Shown piece after piece: positions 20,252-30,754 of a stretch of 64,000 bases of DNA. Positions within the stretch are counted from its first letter, which is position 1. Every line of letters begins with the position of its first letter. The stretch lies in the NCBI GenBank assembly GCA_024516035.1, contig CM044961.1, positions 558,115 to 622,114 of the forward strand, written 5' to 3'. This stretch comes from Bactericera cockerelli (taxonomy: Eukaryota; Arthropoda; Insecta; Hemiptera; Triozidae). The translations under genes and the position numbers were made by a program. Under the pieces are notes generated by a model. The model saw nothing but the letters and a program-made list of their open reading frames with translations, had not been told where the DNA came from and did not search any database.

Positions 20252-22577
20252 GGTAAGTAGAGTAATTGTTGACCTTTTGATCCTGGTGACAGTGGCAGAT
20301 ATTGTTATCACTCTCTATCATTTTTAATTTTACTAGTTGAGTGCGCTGAGAAAAGTAACTGTAGAAAAAAGATAGTAAAGGGTCAACAATACCATATGCG
20401 CGAAGTTTTGCGCATAATATGTTTGTGTTTATTTTATCAAAAGCTTTAGAATAGTCAGTCATAATACAGTCAAATTGGTCCCCTCTGTCAATAATGTTAC
20501 ACACATGGTCAGTAAAGGATAGAAGGTTTGTGGTCGTAGATTTATTATTTACAAAGCCATGCTGTTGGGGAATTAAAAGTGTACTTAAAATAGGTTGAAT
20601 CTGATTGTATATTAGTTTGTCTAATATTTTAGGAATGGTCGATATCTTACTGATGGGCCTATAATTCGACACATTATCTTTCAAACCACTCTTAAATATA
20701 GGTGTTATATAAGAGGTTTTCCAGGCATCAGGAAAGATACCTGTTGACAAAGACCAGTTGAATAGGAAACAGAGTGGAGTAACTAATACAGATGAACAAT
20801 TCTTGATTAAAATAGGAGGGACGTTGTCAGGTCCACTGGATGAGTCAGATTTTAGTGTTTTCATTATATCTACAAGTTCTTGAGGATTAAAGCAAATCCT
20901 GGACAAAGGTGATTCTAAGGTTTTTTCAAACATAAACTCAGGAGGGGCTAACTGTTCTCTAGAGTATACAGATGAAAAATTTTGGGCAAAAAGGTTTGTG
21001 ATTTCTAGAGAATTACTTGAAGATTGTTCATGATAGTTCATGACAGACGGAATGCCATTTTCTTGCTTTTTTGATTTTATAAATCTCCAAAATGTTTCAG
21101 GGTTACTTGAGAATTCTTTTTCTTTATTCTGAATATATATAGAATAGTCACTCTCTGATTTTATTTTACATTGAGTTCTTAGATTTTTAAATAACTTTTG
21201 TTTCTCGGTAGACCCCGTCTTTTTGAAATTTTTATGAGCAATTTTTTTTTGTATGACCAAATTTTTAAGTTCTTTAGATGCCCAAATCGGAAATTTTAGT
21301 GTTTTAATGATTTTTTTTGGGATGAACTTTGTGATTTCTTTGTGTAAGGTCGAGTAGAAATACGAGACAGCAGAATTTAGATTCTCACATTTTTGTAGTT
21401 CGGTTAACCAATTAATTTGTAGTAATGCTTCTTTAAGTGCAATATAGTTTCCATTTTTATAGCAATAAACAGTCTCATTACGTTTGTGGAGATCACATGT
21501 TTGATTTTTTATGGCTTTACTCTTGTTTTTTATATTTAACAGTATATCTAGTGGCGGGTGGTAATTATCTATGGGGATCGGAATGGGATCTGTGGAAATG
21601 ATAAGGGATATTTCATTATTGGAAAAATTAGTAAAACATAGGTCTAGGATACCACCATGGGTATTTTTTACATTATTAATTTGAGCTAATTTATGGTAAT
21701 CGGTGAGAACGGATATAAGAAGTTCAGAGTGGGGAGTGTGGTTGCCAATAGGGGTCAACACTCCAGAGCTTTTTGAAGATTCCCATGAAATATTTGGTAA
21801 GTTAAAATCACCAAGTAGTACTATTTTGGTATTTTTATATTTCATTTGTATTTCCTCAAAAGATTCTAATAGATCGTTGACATTGGATACAGAAGGTCTT
21901 GGCAGATATGCACAACTAATTATAAATTTAGTTGATTTGATTTTAGTATGTATAAACATTTGTTCAGTTTTATTATTCTTTACTGTGATTTGGTAAGAGG
22001 GGATTGACTTTTCTACAGCAATTAATAAACCACCACCATCTGATGAGTTTGAATTCGTAGGACATCGATCTGTCCGATATACTAGATAATTATCAAAGGC
22101 TAATTCAGCTGTATTAATGCTATCATTAAGCCATGTTTCGGTAAATACGTAAATATCGGATTGGTGAGAGGCAAGACCACAGTTCAGTTGTTTGAGTTTA
22201 GTTCTTAATCCTCTTACATTCTGATAAAATAGTGAATGTCTACTGGAAGTAATACGATGGGTAGAACTTGACTGGTGATTTTTGCGATTTATTTGGTGAT
22301 CAGTTAATTGCCTACTGTTGCTGGATAAGGAACAAAGTGGGGACAAGCTCTTATTCAGGTGATTGTCAATATTATCAAGATTATGTACAGTGTCGGTTGG
22401 TAAAATAGGTATGTTGGTAGGGGATACCATGTCAAAACTATGTACAGTGTCGGTAAGTAAAATAGGTAAGTCAGTATCGGGTACCATGTCAATTATTTGT
22501 AAGTTACTTACAGGATATTCGTCTGAATAAAGTTCAGAGTTGTCTATGGGATGGATTGATATTGAGTCATCCTGCAT
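20252..22577 (-). pseudogene. LINE ORF2, N-terminal part (endonuclease and RT start)
   Basis: It opens at an ATG at 22577. The N-terminus contains two copies of a 19-20-residue repeat (around residues 31 and 50). The AP-type endonuclease runs from about 112 to 345 (Asn120, Glu147, GDFN at 256-259; the usual terminal SDH is replaced by DNYH near 337-340). RT begins near 560 with SSSGPDNVPP, YRPIS at about 639 and TDYSKAFDKI with Asp708. The frame is then cut by the BEL element at codon 776 and would read a few LTR codons to a stop at 20232. The rest is at 11800-12767. The split copy cannot make active polymerase. Confidence 0.88.
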
Positions 22578-22600
22578 AGTGCGAGAATCGTTAGTTTCTA

Positions 22601-23823
22601 TTAAAAATGCTGATTGCGGTGTCGTGTGTACTCGTAGTCCTTGTCTTCATATCGCTGCCATGCTGACTTGAACTCGGGGTACTCAGCATGGTAGTTTGGA
22701 TGACCGAAGGATACAGGGTTAGCGCGAGAGTTGTGCTGGTTTCTCCAATTGTTTCTGGTCAATGAGTGTTGTCTTCGTTGAGGAAGCCGCTTGTGGTTGA
22801 ATGTATTACCGTGGTGTTGTTGAAAGTGATTTAGGTCCTTTGCTGACCTGTAATAGTAGCTATTTTGATATTGTTTATGTTGCTGCTTTCTCTCGTACGG
22901 TTGGTGGGTTCTCGGTTGAGTGGATTGGCTACCAATGATCGTACTGCTTATTGCTTTGCATATTTTAAACTTTCCATTGTTATTGATGTTGTCTTGGTCA
23001 GCATAGTCCCAGTTTTCGATAAGCTCTTTAGGTTTGTAGATTACAACATTCTTGTAACTCATTAAGTATTGGAATAATATGTTATTAACTTGTTCAATAT
23101 GGTAGTTAATGTTAATGTCCTTGAAGCAATAGGGTATCTGTATAAAATGGACTGTACTTTCTTGATATTTCTGAAAAATTGTATCAATCGACTTTTTTAT
23201 ATCTTTCATAGGGGTCTTTTGGATATCAAATTTTCCTGCAGTAATGATAAGATGCTTACATTTTATCACTGGTGCTTCCGCTATCATCTCAAAGGATCCT
23301 TCATCTATGATAGACTCTTTTACTACAGTTTTTTGGTGTAGTTGTTTGCAGATTGTATCCTTCAGATTCTTTGCATGAAAATCCCCTGTAATTAAGATAT
23401 CAACCTGCTCGCTTACCATGTTGATGGGTTGAATAGGTTTGTTGATTTTGGTGGATACAACAGGAGGAGTGTATTTTGTAGTTAAAGTCCCAATTTTGTT
23501 GAGGATCTTGTCGATGTTGTTTTCAATGTTGCTTAGTCGATCATTTGTTTGTTTTTCAAATTGTTTTGATGGGTTTAAATTGGCAACTGATTTTTTGCTG
23601 GGAGGTATTACGTGCGGAGTGTAGAATAAGTTCTTGGCTACTGATTCTTTTTTATGAGGTGTTGTTGTTTTTGTTTTTGGGGCTTTAGGAGTTACGAAAA
23701 AATCTTGGGACAAGGTTAGATCATTGGGTTTGGTATTTTCCTCACAGTTTTTCATTTCGCTCAGTAGAGAACTAGATTGGTTTAATTGAAGTTTCAATGC
23801 GGCTATTTCTGAATTTTTGTTTA
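22601..23823 (-). CDS. LINE ORF1, partial (start lost in gap)
   Basis: About 406 codons are open from the gap edge to the stop at 22601, 23 nt before the ORF2 start and in a different frame. Visible parts: a heptad-like Leu/Ile/Asn segment next to the gap and again at DRLSNIENNIDKILNKIGTL (coiled-coil-like), a region with ILITGDFHAKN and HLIITAGKFDI that recalls the SGNH/GDSL esterase-like domain found in some CR1-type ORF1 proteins, and a basic Gln/His/Arg-rich C-terminus suited to RNA binding. The esterase reading is tentative: the block I motif is GDF rather than GDS. The frame appears to continue across the Ns, but the sequence beyond is GA-rich repeat. Confidence 0.72.
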
Positions 23824-23923
23824 NNNNNNNNNNNNNNNNNNNNNNNNNNNNNNNNNNNNNNNNNNNNNNNNNNNNNNNNNNNNNNNNNNNNNNNNNNNNN
23901 NNNNNNNNNNNNNNNNNNNNNNN
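23824..23923. other. Assembly gap of 100 N
   Basis: Exactly 100 N, a conventional size for a gap of unknown length. Sequence to the right (23924-24060) is purine-rich and unrelated to LINE ORF1, so the true LINE 5' end is missing or the join is wrong. Confidence 0.98.
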
Positions 23924-24129
23924 AAAGGGGGGAGGGTGGGGGTATTGTAAACGAAGAAGAGGGGAGAGAGAAGATAAAGAAAGGGGGAGAGATAGAAAGG
24001 AGAGAAAGAAAACCTTTATGGAGAGAGAGGAGAAAGCGATATTAAAAACCCGCATGTTGAAAAACCCAAAATTTTTATACATATGAAAAGAAAAAGAAAT
24101 TTTAAAGGGGGTTAATTTTTAATGCCGGG

Positions 24130-24400
24130 AAAGTAAAGGGTGGTTAAGCGCTAGTTGGAAAATCCAGGTAGCTTTGGGACCGTTGGTTCGAATCCCACCC
24201 AGTGCATGAAATTTTCCTAATTAATTTGAGTTGGTGACCACATAATAATAACACTCTAAGGGTTAGGTGGTAGAAAATGCTTTGAGCATTAACCTCGCCT
24301 GATGGATGCTTTCCACTAAAGAGTATTACTATTATTATTTTTAATATTAAGTGGCAGAGAATGCCTAAGGCATGAACTTCGCCCCGGATTACAAGACAAT
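24130..24400 (+). mobile_element. tRNA-derived SINE, family G, with repeated tail
   Basis: The head is GGTGGTTAAGCGCTAGTTGG with B box GGTTCGAATCCCACCCAGTG. The body includes GAGTTGGTGACCACATAATA and AGAAAATGCTTTGAGCATTA and ends in ATT triplets. A second, more diverged tail block follows at 24345-24395. Other copies are at 32212, 35568, 50405 and 63600. Confidence 0.82.
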
Positions 24401-24599
24401 TGTAATTAAAATTAATTATGATGTTCTTTAGTTTTTTGTTCATATGTATTTCTTTAATTTATTATTATTCATTTGTTTTTTTGTAAAAAAAAAAGTGTAA
24501 ATAAATAAGGAGAAAGAGAATAGGTATAATAATTTTTCAGTGAGAGACCCTTAAGAGAAAGGATAAAACAGTGCAAATAAGAGAGTGAGAGAGAGGTAA

Positions 24600-24622
24600 G
24601 AAGGTGAGAAAATAAGAAGCAC

Positions 24623-24702
<80 letters not shown>

Positions 24703-25500
24703 TAGAGAGAGAGAACGAAAAGACTAAGTATATTGTGTGAGACACTCAAGAAAAAAGATAGAACAGGATGATGAAAATATGGATAAAGAAAGAGAAGGGG
24801 AGAAAAAGATAGGACGAGAGGATTGATGCGAAATAAAGAGAGAGACAGAGAGAGAGGTAAGAAGGAGAGAAAATAAGAAAGACAGAGAAAGAGAAATAGA
24901 GAGAGGATTATTATTTTAAATTGAGGTATAAAGAACATTAATATTATTATGATTCCTATTATTCTTTATACCTCAATTGTAGATGAGAGAGAGGGTTGAT
25001 GTGGAGAGACATGAAAATATGAGTGATGGGAAGTAGAAAGAGAAAGAAACAAGAGAGAAAGATGTTTGTTAAATGACACAGGAGATGTCAGGGGCTACTA
25101 TGAGAGAAGGAAAGAAAACAGATATAGAAATAAAGTAGACAGTATAAAAGAGAAAGAGAGAGAGAGGGAAAGGAGAGGGAGATGAAGAGATAGAGAGAGA
25201 AAGAGAAAAGGAGAGAGAAAGAAAGGGATAAAAAAGAGTGAGAAAAGGAGAAAGGGGAGAGAGAAAGAGAGATAGAGAGAGACAGAGGGAGAGAGAGAGG
25301 TAGAGAGAGTGGGAGAGAGATAGTGGGAGAGAGAGAGAAATAGAAAGAAAGATAGAGAGAGAGTGGGACAGAGATACAGTGGGAGAGATAGAGAGAGACA
25401 GAGGGAGAGAGATAGGTAGAGAGAGTGGGAGAGATAGAGGGAGAGAGAGAGAGTGGGGGAGAGAGAGGCAGAGGGGAGACAACATAGTAATTATAAAGGA
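24600..25500. repeat. GA microsatellite and purine-rich minisatellites
   Basis: A pure (GA)n tract lies at about 24628-24690. From 25140 to 25480 there are degenerate units such as GGGAGAGAGATAG(A/T)GTGG. The predicted serine-rich minus-strand frames are translations of the repeat. Confidence 0.9.
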
Positions 25501-25742
25501 CAGGAGGTAAGCTTCCTAATGGCTGTTGAGGAGTTAAACGTTTCACCAGATTGAAAGGTCAGAATCTCATCAAATTGCGGACACTAGGGGGGTCGTTAGG
25601 TCATCACTTTAATTTGTTGATGATGATAATATGATGGTAATTATATTATGGTAATTATAATAATGTTAGAGTGCAAGAACTTAACTGCGAGATTCTTTTT
25701 AAATAACCAAAATTAATAATACTTACTACATAATTATAATAG

Positions 25743-25960
25743 TCAGCCTCCGTGGCGTAACAGTTGTGACTACTGCCCGTAGATCAGAGATGCTGAATTC
25801 AATATTTGGTTAGGACAGACTTTTCGAATAGAAAATTCTGTTCCCTCCAAACACGTGAGGCTGGTATTTCCGGCCCTACCCAGGCTGGGTGACTTTAATG
25901 GGGTAACTGGTGGGATTCCCAGCGAATGGAGGGTAAAAACACATTATTGATGATGGAATA
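25743..25960 (+). mobile_element. tRNA-headed SINE, family C
   Basis: The head is CCTCCGTGGCGTAACAGTTG, with a diverged B box. The body has TACCCAGGCTGGGTGACTTT and CAGCGAATGGAGGGTAAAAA, clearly related to the body of the 5S-headed family B. The tail is GATGATGGAATATGATGAT. Confidence 0.82.
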
Positions 25961-26228
25961 TGATGATATTCCTTTTTGTTGTTGTTGATGACACATTTAT
26001 TCAAATTATGATGAAAATAATATTAAACCTCAATTAGATTTGGGTCGTGACAAGGGTTGACAGACTACTCAGACTCTAGTTGACAGACTCTAGCCGTCTG
26101 TGACGAGATCCCTTGAAAATAATTGAATCATGGTCGGCCTAAATTTGACCTCTCAAAAACGTCTACTCAAATTGCCTTTTGAAATCGTATGAGCAGGAGA
26201 GAAATCCCGGCGAAATTTTATGGTTTTT

Positions 26229-26330
26229 TGGGCACGTCACTTCCAACACAATACGTCTTGGGGTTGCTGCTGAAATAATGGGACTCATTAGTCCTAATCG
26301 AGCAGTATAAATAATAGAAGGCGATTATAT
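26229..26330 (+). mobile_element. Family F SINE, 3' fragment
   Basis: It matches the end of family F (GGACTCATTAGTCCTAATCG) and lacks the tRNA-like head. Confidence 0.8.
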
Positions 26331-26342
26331 TTATCTATTCAA

Positions 26343-26575
26343 GCCAGCCTCTGTGGTGCAATGTGTAAGAAAACTACTCTTGGTCCAGAGATCCCGAGTT
26401 CGATTCCGAGATATTGGGCAAAATTTTATAACAAAAATAGCTGTTTCTTCCAAACACGTTAGACTGGCATTTCTGACCCTACCCAGGCTGGGTGAGGTTC
26501 ATGTAGAACGCTAGTATGATTCCCAGGGAATAGACCCACGTCGTAACATTAGTTCAAATCAGGATTTTAAAATCA
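26343..26575 (+). mobile_element. tRNA-headed SINE, family C
   Basis: The head is AGCCTCTGTGGTGCAATGTG with B box GAGTTCGATTCCGAG. The body includes CCCTACCCAGGCTGGGTGAG. It ends near AATCAGGATTTTAAAATC, directly before a family E copy in the opposite orientation. Confidence 0.82.
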
Positions 26576-26589
26576 TTTTTTTTTTTAAA

Positions 26590-26700
26590 TTAAGATGAGT
26601 GTTTAACAGCCTTTTTATTTCGTAGCCATGAAACATCAGCTACTGTAGACGCTTGTGGTCTGTGTTGTAGTCTGTTAATCTCGTAGTATGACCTGTATGA
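26590..26700 (-). mobile_element. Family E SINE, 3' part
   Basis: The minus strand carries the family E tail and body (GCTACGAAATAAAAAGGCTG). The copy stops at a poly-C tract (26701-26718) and lacks the head. Confidence 0.78.
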
Positions 26701-26789
26701 CCCCCCCCCCCCCGCCCCTATGACAATTTTTTGTCGCCTCGGGGGTTTGAGGTAATCGTGTGGTCAGAGTTTAAGAGATCTCGTTAGGT

Positions 26790-26945
26790 CGCAAAGTTAA
26801 TACAAATTGCATGAAATTTTCAATGAAGCCCTACAACCACTGAAAGGGTTGGGTGGAAGAGATTGCCATAGGTAATAACTCCGCCCTTTAGTTAAACATA
26901 TGTTTATTTATCTATTTCTTTCCTTTTTATTGTTTATACTGTTTC
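26790..26945 (+). mobile_element. Family H SINE
   Basis: The body is GGGTTGGGTGGAAGAGATTG followed by CCATAGGTAATAACTCCGCC and an AT-rich tail (TTTTTATTGTTTATACTG). Copies at 1335 and 33700 share the tail. Confidence 0.72.
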
Positions 26946-26949
26946 TTTT

Positions 26950-27359
26950 TTTTAATTTTTTATAATAATTATTTGTAATATGCCTTTTATATCTAATAAA
27001 GTATTTAATAATAATACAACCAGGGTCAAACAACAGTGAACAACCTCACCCAAAAAGATAAATATAAAATTTGACACGTTTATTTCAAATGCAAATAACG
27101 AGCTTATTTCCACCGCTTCAGGCGGCATTCCAATTCCGTCTCCAACCAGACTCAACTTTTTGCCATTAAGTTTGCTCCGAAATACATAAATTGTCTAGGT
27201 ACATTTGTACAAACAGGGTGTTCAATAAGTCCGAGGCAGCCGCGTGGTTTTTTTTTTATTTCAACATCAGGCATGGCCCACTTTAAAACAAATAATTGTT
27301 AAATTAAAAAAAAAGATAATTGTTAAATTAACATAGAACTTATAACTATCACAAGAAAC
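26950..27359. other. Intergenic target region of the second BEL element
   Basis: AT-rich. A 67-codon minus-strand frame (26952-27155) has no recognised domain. The motif CAGGGTGTTCAATAAGTCCG at 27216 resembles a mariner-like terminus, but no partner end was found. CTAAC (27360-27364) is the BEL target duplication. Confidence 0.45.
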
Positions 27360-27364
27360 CTAAC

Positions 27365-27661
27365 TGTTTGGTTCTGGTAATTTAAATATTCGCGGAAACT
27401 GATTTCTATCTTCGCGGTCAGCAACATTTCCCGAGGTAACACTCGCGAGATCAACGAGCTCGATGTTTTCCCATCACTGTTTATAAATAACGTTGATAGG
27501 CTTCCAGATTTTTCTCCAATTTTCTCAAGTCAAAAAGTTTTCTCAATAAAAATGCAATTCTTTTCATTTTCACCATACAAGTATTTTTCTTTCAAGTTTC
27601 AAGTTTAAGGATAAGATTTCAATTAATGATCTGTGGTCGATTCAAGCCACAGAACCCCACA
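27365..27661 (+). promoter_or_regulatory. BEL/Pao 5' LTR
   Basis: 297 bp, TGTTTGGTTCTGG to CCCCACA. It contains TATAAATAA-like sequence (TTTATAAATAACGTTG at 27480) and AATAAAAATG at 27546, plausible promoter and poly(A) signals. Partner at 31565-31861. Confidence 0.95.
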
Positions 27662-27663
27662 TT

Positions 27664-27679
27664 TGGTCCTTCGAACCGG
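27664..27679 (+). promoter_or_regulatory. Primer-binding site, matches tRNA-Tyr
   Basis: TGGTCCTTCGAACCGG starts two bases after the LTR. It complements the 3' end of insect tRNA-Tyr as I know it (acceptor CCTTCGA...TCGAAGGA-CCA), with one mismatch in 16. Confidence 0.75.
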
Positions 27680-27700
27680 GATCCGAACACAAGCAGCAGA

Positions 27701-30700
27701 ATGCCGAGTGCCAAGCAAGTGATTTTGAAAGCGAAGAAGGAAAAGATTTTCATGATAATGCAAGAGATCTATGACGTAAGTAAGAAAGTAAATGTAGATA
27801 AGACCTTGAAGAGTACTTTATTAGCAAAGGCAGCGTCTCTAGATCTTCTATATACTGATTTCAAAGAAGCCTTAGAAAAGTATGAGGAAGGTATGATTGA
27901 AGAAGACCCAGCATATGAGCCTACTTTTCAAGGTTTGGATTCTTTTGTTGATATGTATGGACATGTAAAGCACAGTATTCAAAAGTTGGGTAGCGCATCT
28001 ACTCCTACATGCACTACTGATTTGCCTAGACTACCAGCATTAGAATTAGCCTCATTCAACGGCAATCCCAGAGATTGGCCCACATTCTACGAGACATTTA
28101 AGACGGTCATTCATGAGAACAAGTCACTCTCTAATGACCAAAAGGTCCAGTACCTTATTTCCCGTCTCAAGGATCAAGCTTTATCTTTATGCTCAGGGAT
28201 TCCTCCAATAGGGAGTAACTATGAGACATTATTCAAGGCTCTCACTGATAGGTATCAAGATGTTAGATCTCTTGCTAGTTACTACTTAGACAACATAATT
28301 AATTTCAAGCCCATCAAGGAAGAATCTAAAGTTGATTACAATAACTTTATTGATAAATTTGGTGCATCAGTGGCGGCGCTCAAAGCGTTGAAGATACCTA
28401 ATTTGGACGAATTTATACTGTATGCTATAGGAATCAAAAAGTTGGATGTGGGACTTTATAAGAAGTTTGAGATGAAATGTTTGGCCAGTAAAGACCTCCC
28501 TCTGTACTCTGAGCTCATCAAGTTTGTACAAGATTACGTCAGAGTCATCGAGCGTACAGAAAGAGATGTTCCAATTCCAGTTTCGCCAAAAAGGCCAGCA
28601 TCCAAGATGGTTACTATGGTGACAGCGCGTAGTAAACAAGATTTACAAGATACTACTAGCTGTCAAGTTTGTAATCAAGAAAAACACCCAATGTTTCAAT
28701 GTCCTGAGTTTAATCAACTTGAACCTTCACAGCGTCTGGAAATAGTCAAAAGATTAAAAGTATGTTTTAATTGTTTCAGCCCTTATCATAGTGTAATTAA
28801 ATGCATGAGTAAACATTCATGCAAAATATGCAATTACAAACATCATACCATGTTGCATCTTAATACTTATGTATCTTCTTCGTCTCCAGCAGACCCATGT
28901 GAAGAAAAATCTTTCAAAGATCAAGAAAAATTAGTGCCTAAAGTTTCTGCTGTTGTCAATTGTTGTTCGGCCAGCTCAAGTCAAGTTAGACAAGAATATA
29001 CAGTCCTACTCGCTACCGCTAAAGTTAACGTAAGAAATGATACGGGTGAAATTGTAAAGGTGCGTATGCTACTAGATAGCGCTAGTATGTGCAACTTCAT
29101 TACCAAGAGTTGTTGTAAAAAATTGGGTCTGAAATATAAACCATGTTCTTTGAAAGTCAGTGGCATCGATTCAAGTTCAAGCCAAGCTAGTGGTATTACG
29201 TCTTTTCAATTTTCGTCGAGATATGACTCAGATAAACAATTTATTGTTTCTGAAGCACTTGTGGTAGACAAAATCAGTAAGTTGCCTACATGCCCCCTGG
29301 ATATTTCTTTACTGAAGAATTTATCTGGTTTAAAGCTCAGTGATGACACATTTCACATTCCAAGCAATATTGACTGCCTCATTGGCGCCGAACTTTTTCC
29401 CTTCCTAATTGGAGAGAGGAAAATTATGCCTAATAATCAAACACTCGTCTTCAATTCTGTATTGGGTGATATTATTATGGGACGTGTACCGACTATGTCT
29501 CATTCTACACCATATACCTTCCACGTTCCTCAAGTGATTCCAGAAGCATCGCCCTTGGAAGATATTGTTCAGAAGTTCTGGTCCGTTGAAGAAGTGCCTT
29601 CTTCACCTCAAGGTATCACATTGGATGAAGAAGAATGTGAGAAATATTTTATCAGCACTACTCCAAGATTGCCTAGTGGAAGGTACGCAGTGTCATTGCC
29701 ATTCAAAGAAAGCTCTAAAAAACTTGGAAGCTCTTATGAAAGCGCTAAGAAGCGACTTTTGAACTTGGATAAAAAGTTCAAGTTACAGCCGGATCTCAAG
29801 GAGAATTATGCAAAGGCAATCAATGATTACATTGACCAAGGTCACGCCTCACTGGTACACAATTGTGATCCACAAGAGGAAGGTTATTTCATGCCTCATC
29901 ATGCTGTGGTGAAACTTGACAAGGTTACTACCAAAGTTAGAAATGTTTTTGACGATAGTTGTGCTACATCAACAGGCATTTCCCTCAATGATGTTCTGCA
30001 CACTGGACCAGAATTATATAAAAACTTGTTTGATTTGCAGATTAATTTTAGAATATTTCCTATTACCATCACAGGAGATACCAATAAAATGTTTTTGCAT
30101 GGTCCACCCTGGTTAAGTTCTCCAATTGAACGTTTGAACTTGCGACAAGTTACTGAAGATGTCTTGGATGGGCAAATGCTGAATTATAAGTTATTAGAAG
30201 AGAGACCTCAAAAGGTCCTGATGAATGTGCAACCTCAAGAACATAAAAAGGGTGTTCTTGTTCAAATGGCTTGCAGGATTTCTAAGAGGAACATTGTGCT
30301 AAGAACGGTGGCGCTAGTTCTGAAGTTCTGCCGGTCGCTACCACCTAGACTTATTTTCTGTCAAGATTTAAAAGTGGCGGAAACGAAACTTATTCAAAGT
30401 TTACAAAGAGAAGTGTTTGTTAATGATTTAAAAAACATAGAGAATAACAAACAATTTTCATATGAACTACTGAAACTACGTCCTTTTGTGAAAGATAATT
30501 TGCTTTTATGTGGTGGTCGCATAGACAATGCAAGTCAAATTGATTATCAACATGCTCACCCAATCATTCTACCTAAGAAGAATCTTTTTTTTTTATCTCC
30601 TGATAGATTACAAATCTCAAAGAAATCTACATATCGGCCCTCAGCTCCTGCTTTCCATTCTAGGGAAAACGTATTGGATACTGGGTGGACTTTATGTCGT

Positions 30701-30754
30701 GCGTCAACGTGTTATGAAATGCGTTCTTTGTTTCAAGAACTGTCCAAAGTCTAG
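27701..30754 (+). CDS. BEL/Pao Gag-protease protein with truncated Pol
   Basis: The frame opens inside the LTR at 27626; the ATG at 27701, after the primer site, is the likelier start (1017 codons). Counting from 27626: a DUF1759-like Gag region at about 135-285, Cys/His knuckles (Cys347/Cys350 to about Cys402), protease LDSAS with Asp484, and the Peptidase-A17-type RT start at about 690-825. After ITGDTNKMF (817-825) the sequence jumps in frame to GPPWLSSPIE, which corresponds to the region beyond RNase H of the intact element. That removes some 390 residues including YMDD and all RNase H catalytic residues. It then continues into the pre-integrase region (Leu-Lys-Asn/GGRI), and from about residue 985 the frame is shifted relative to integrase. 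It may still make functional Gag and protease. Confidence 0.85.
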   Translation: MPSAKQVILKAKKEKIFMIMQEIYDVSKKVNVDKTLKSTLLAKAASLDLLYTDFKEALEKYEEGMIEEDPAYEPTFQGLDSFVDMYGHVKHSIQKLGSASTPTCTTDLPRLPALELASFNGNPRDWPTFYETFKTVIHENKSLSNDQKVQYLISRLKDQALSLCSGIPPIGSNYETLFKALTDRYQDVRSLASYYLDNIINFKPIKEESKVDYNNFIDKFGASVAALKALKIPNLDEFILYAIGIKKLDVGLYKKFEMKCLASKDLPLYSELIKFVQDYVRVIERTERDVPIPVSPKRPASKMVTMVTARSKQDLQDTTSCQVCNQEKHPMFQCPEFNQLEPSQRLEIVKRLKVCFNCFSPYHSVIKCMSKHSCKICNYKHHTMLHLNTYVSSSSPADPCEEKSFKDQEKLVPKVSAVVNCCSASSSQVRQEYTVLLATAKVNVRNDTGEIVKVRMLLDSASMCNFITKSCCKKLGLKYKPCSLKVSGIDSSSSQASGITSFQFSSRYDSDKQFIVSEALVVDKISKLPTCPLDISLLKNLSGLKLSDDTFHIPSNIDCLIGAELFPFLIGERKIMPNNQTLVFNSVLGDIIMGRVPTMSHSTPYTFHVPQVIPEASPLEDIVQKFWSVEEVPSSPQGITLDEEECEKYFISTTPRLPSGRYAVSLPFKESSKKLGSSYESAKKRLLNLDKKFKLQPDLKENYAKAINDYIDQGHASLVHNCDPQEEGYFMPHHAVVKLDKVTTKVRNVFDDSCATSTGISLNDVLHTGPELYKNLFDLQINFRIFPITITGDTNKMFLHGPPWLSSPIERLNLRQVTEDVLDGQMLNYKLLEERPQKVLMNVQPQEHKKGVLVQMACRISKRNIVLRTVALVLKFCRSLPPRLIFCQDLKVAETKLIQSLQREVFVNDLKNIENNKQFSYELLKLRPFVKDNLLLCGGRIDNASQIDYQHAHPIILPKKNLFFLSPDRLQISKKSTYRPSAPAFHSRENVLDTGWTLCRASTCYEMRSLFQELSKV

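Larger units (their letters stand above)
11611..23823 (-). mobile_element. CR1/Jockey-type LINE, interrupted by a BEL/Pao insertion
   Basis: Minus-strand order is ORF1 (22601-23823, N-terminus lost in the assembly gap), ORF2 first part (20252-22577), the BEL insertion with its TSD copy (12768-20251), ORF2 last part (11800-12767), a short 3' UTR with the hairpin-like GGGTAAACCCC, and an A-rich tail ending near 11611. Without the BEL element and one 5-bp duplication, the LINE is about 4.7 kb up to the gap. Two 3'-end fragments of similar design lie at 56985-57045 and 57945-57990. The target duplication of the LINE itself cannot be found because the 5' end is missing. Confidence 0.85.

Noticed and set aside
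23797..24086. Frames running through the run of N
   Set aside because: Translations of unknown bases; artefacts of the gap.
24537..25546. Several Ser/Leu-rich frames of 64-152 codons
   Set aside because: All come from GA/CT repeats read in different frames.
27216..27240. A mariner terminus
   Set aside because: No second end, TA duplication or transposase piece nearby.
27626..27700. Start of the second BEL protein at the ATG inside the LTR
   Set aside because: It would place the start within the LTR and translate the primer site; the ATG at 27701 fits the element structure.
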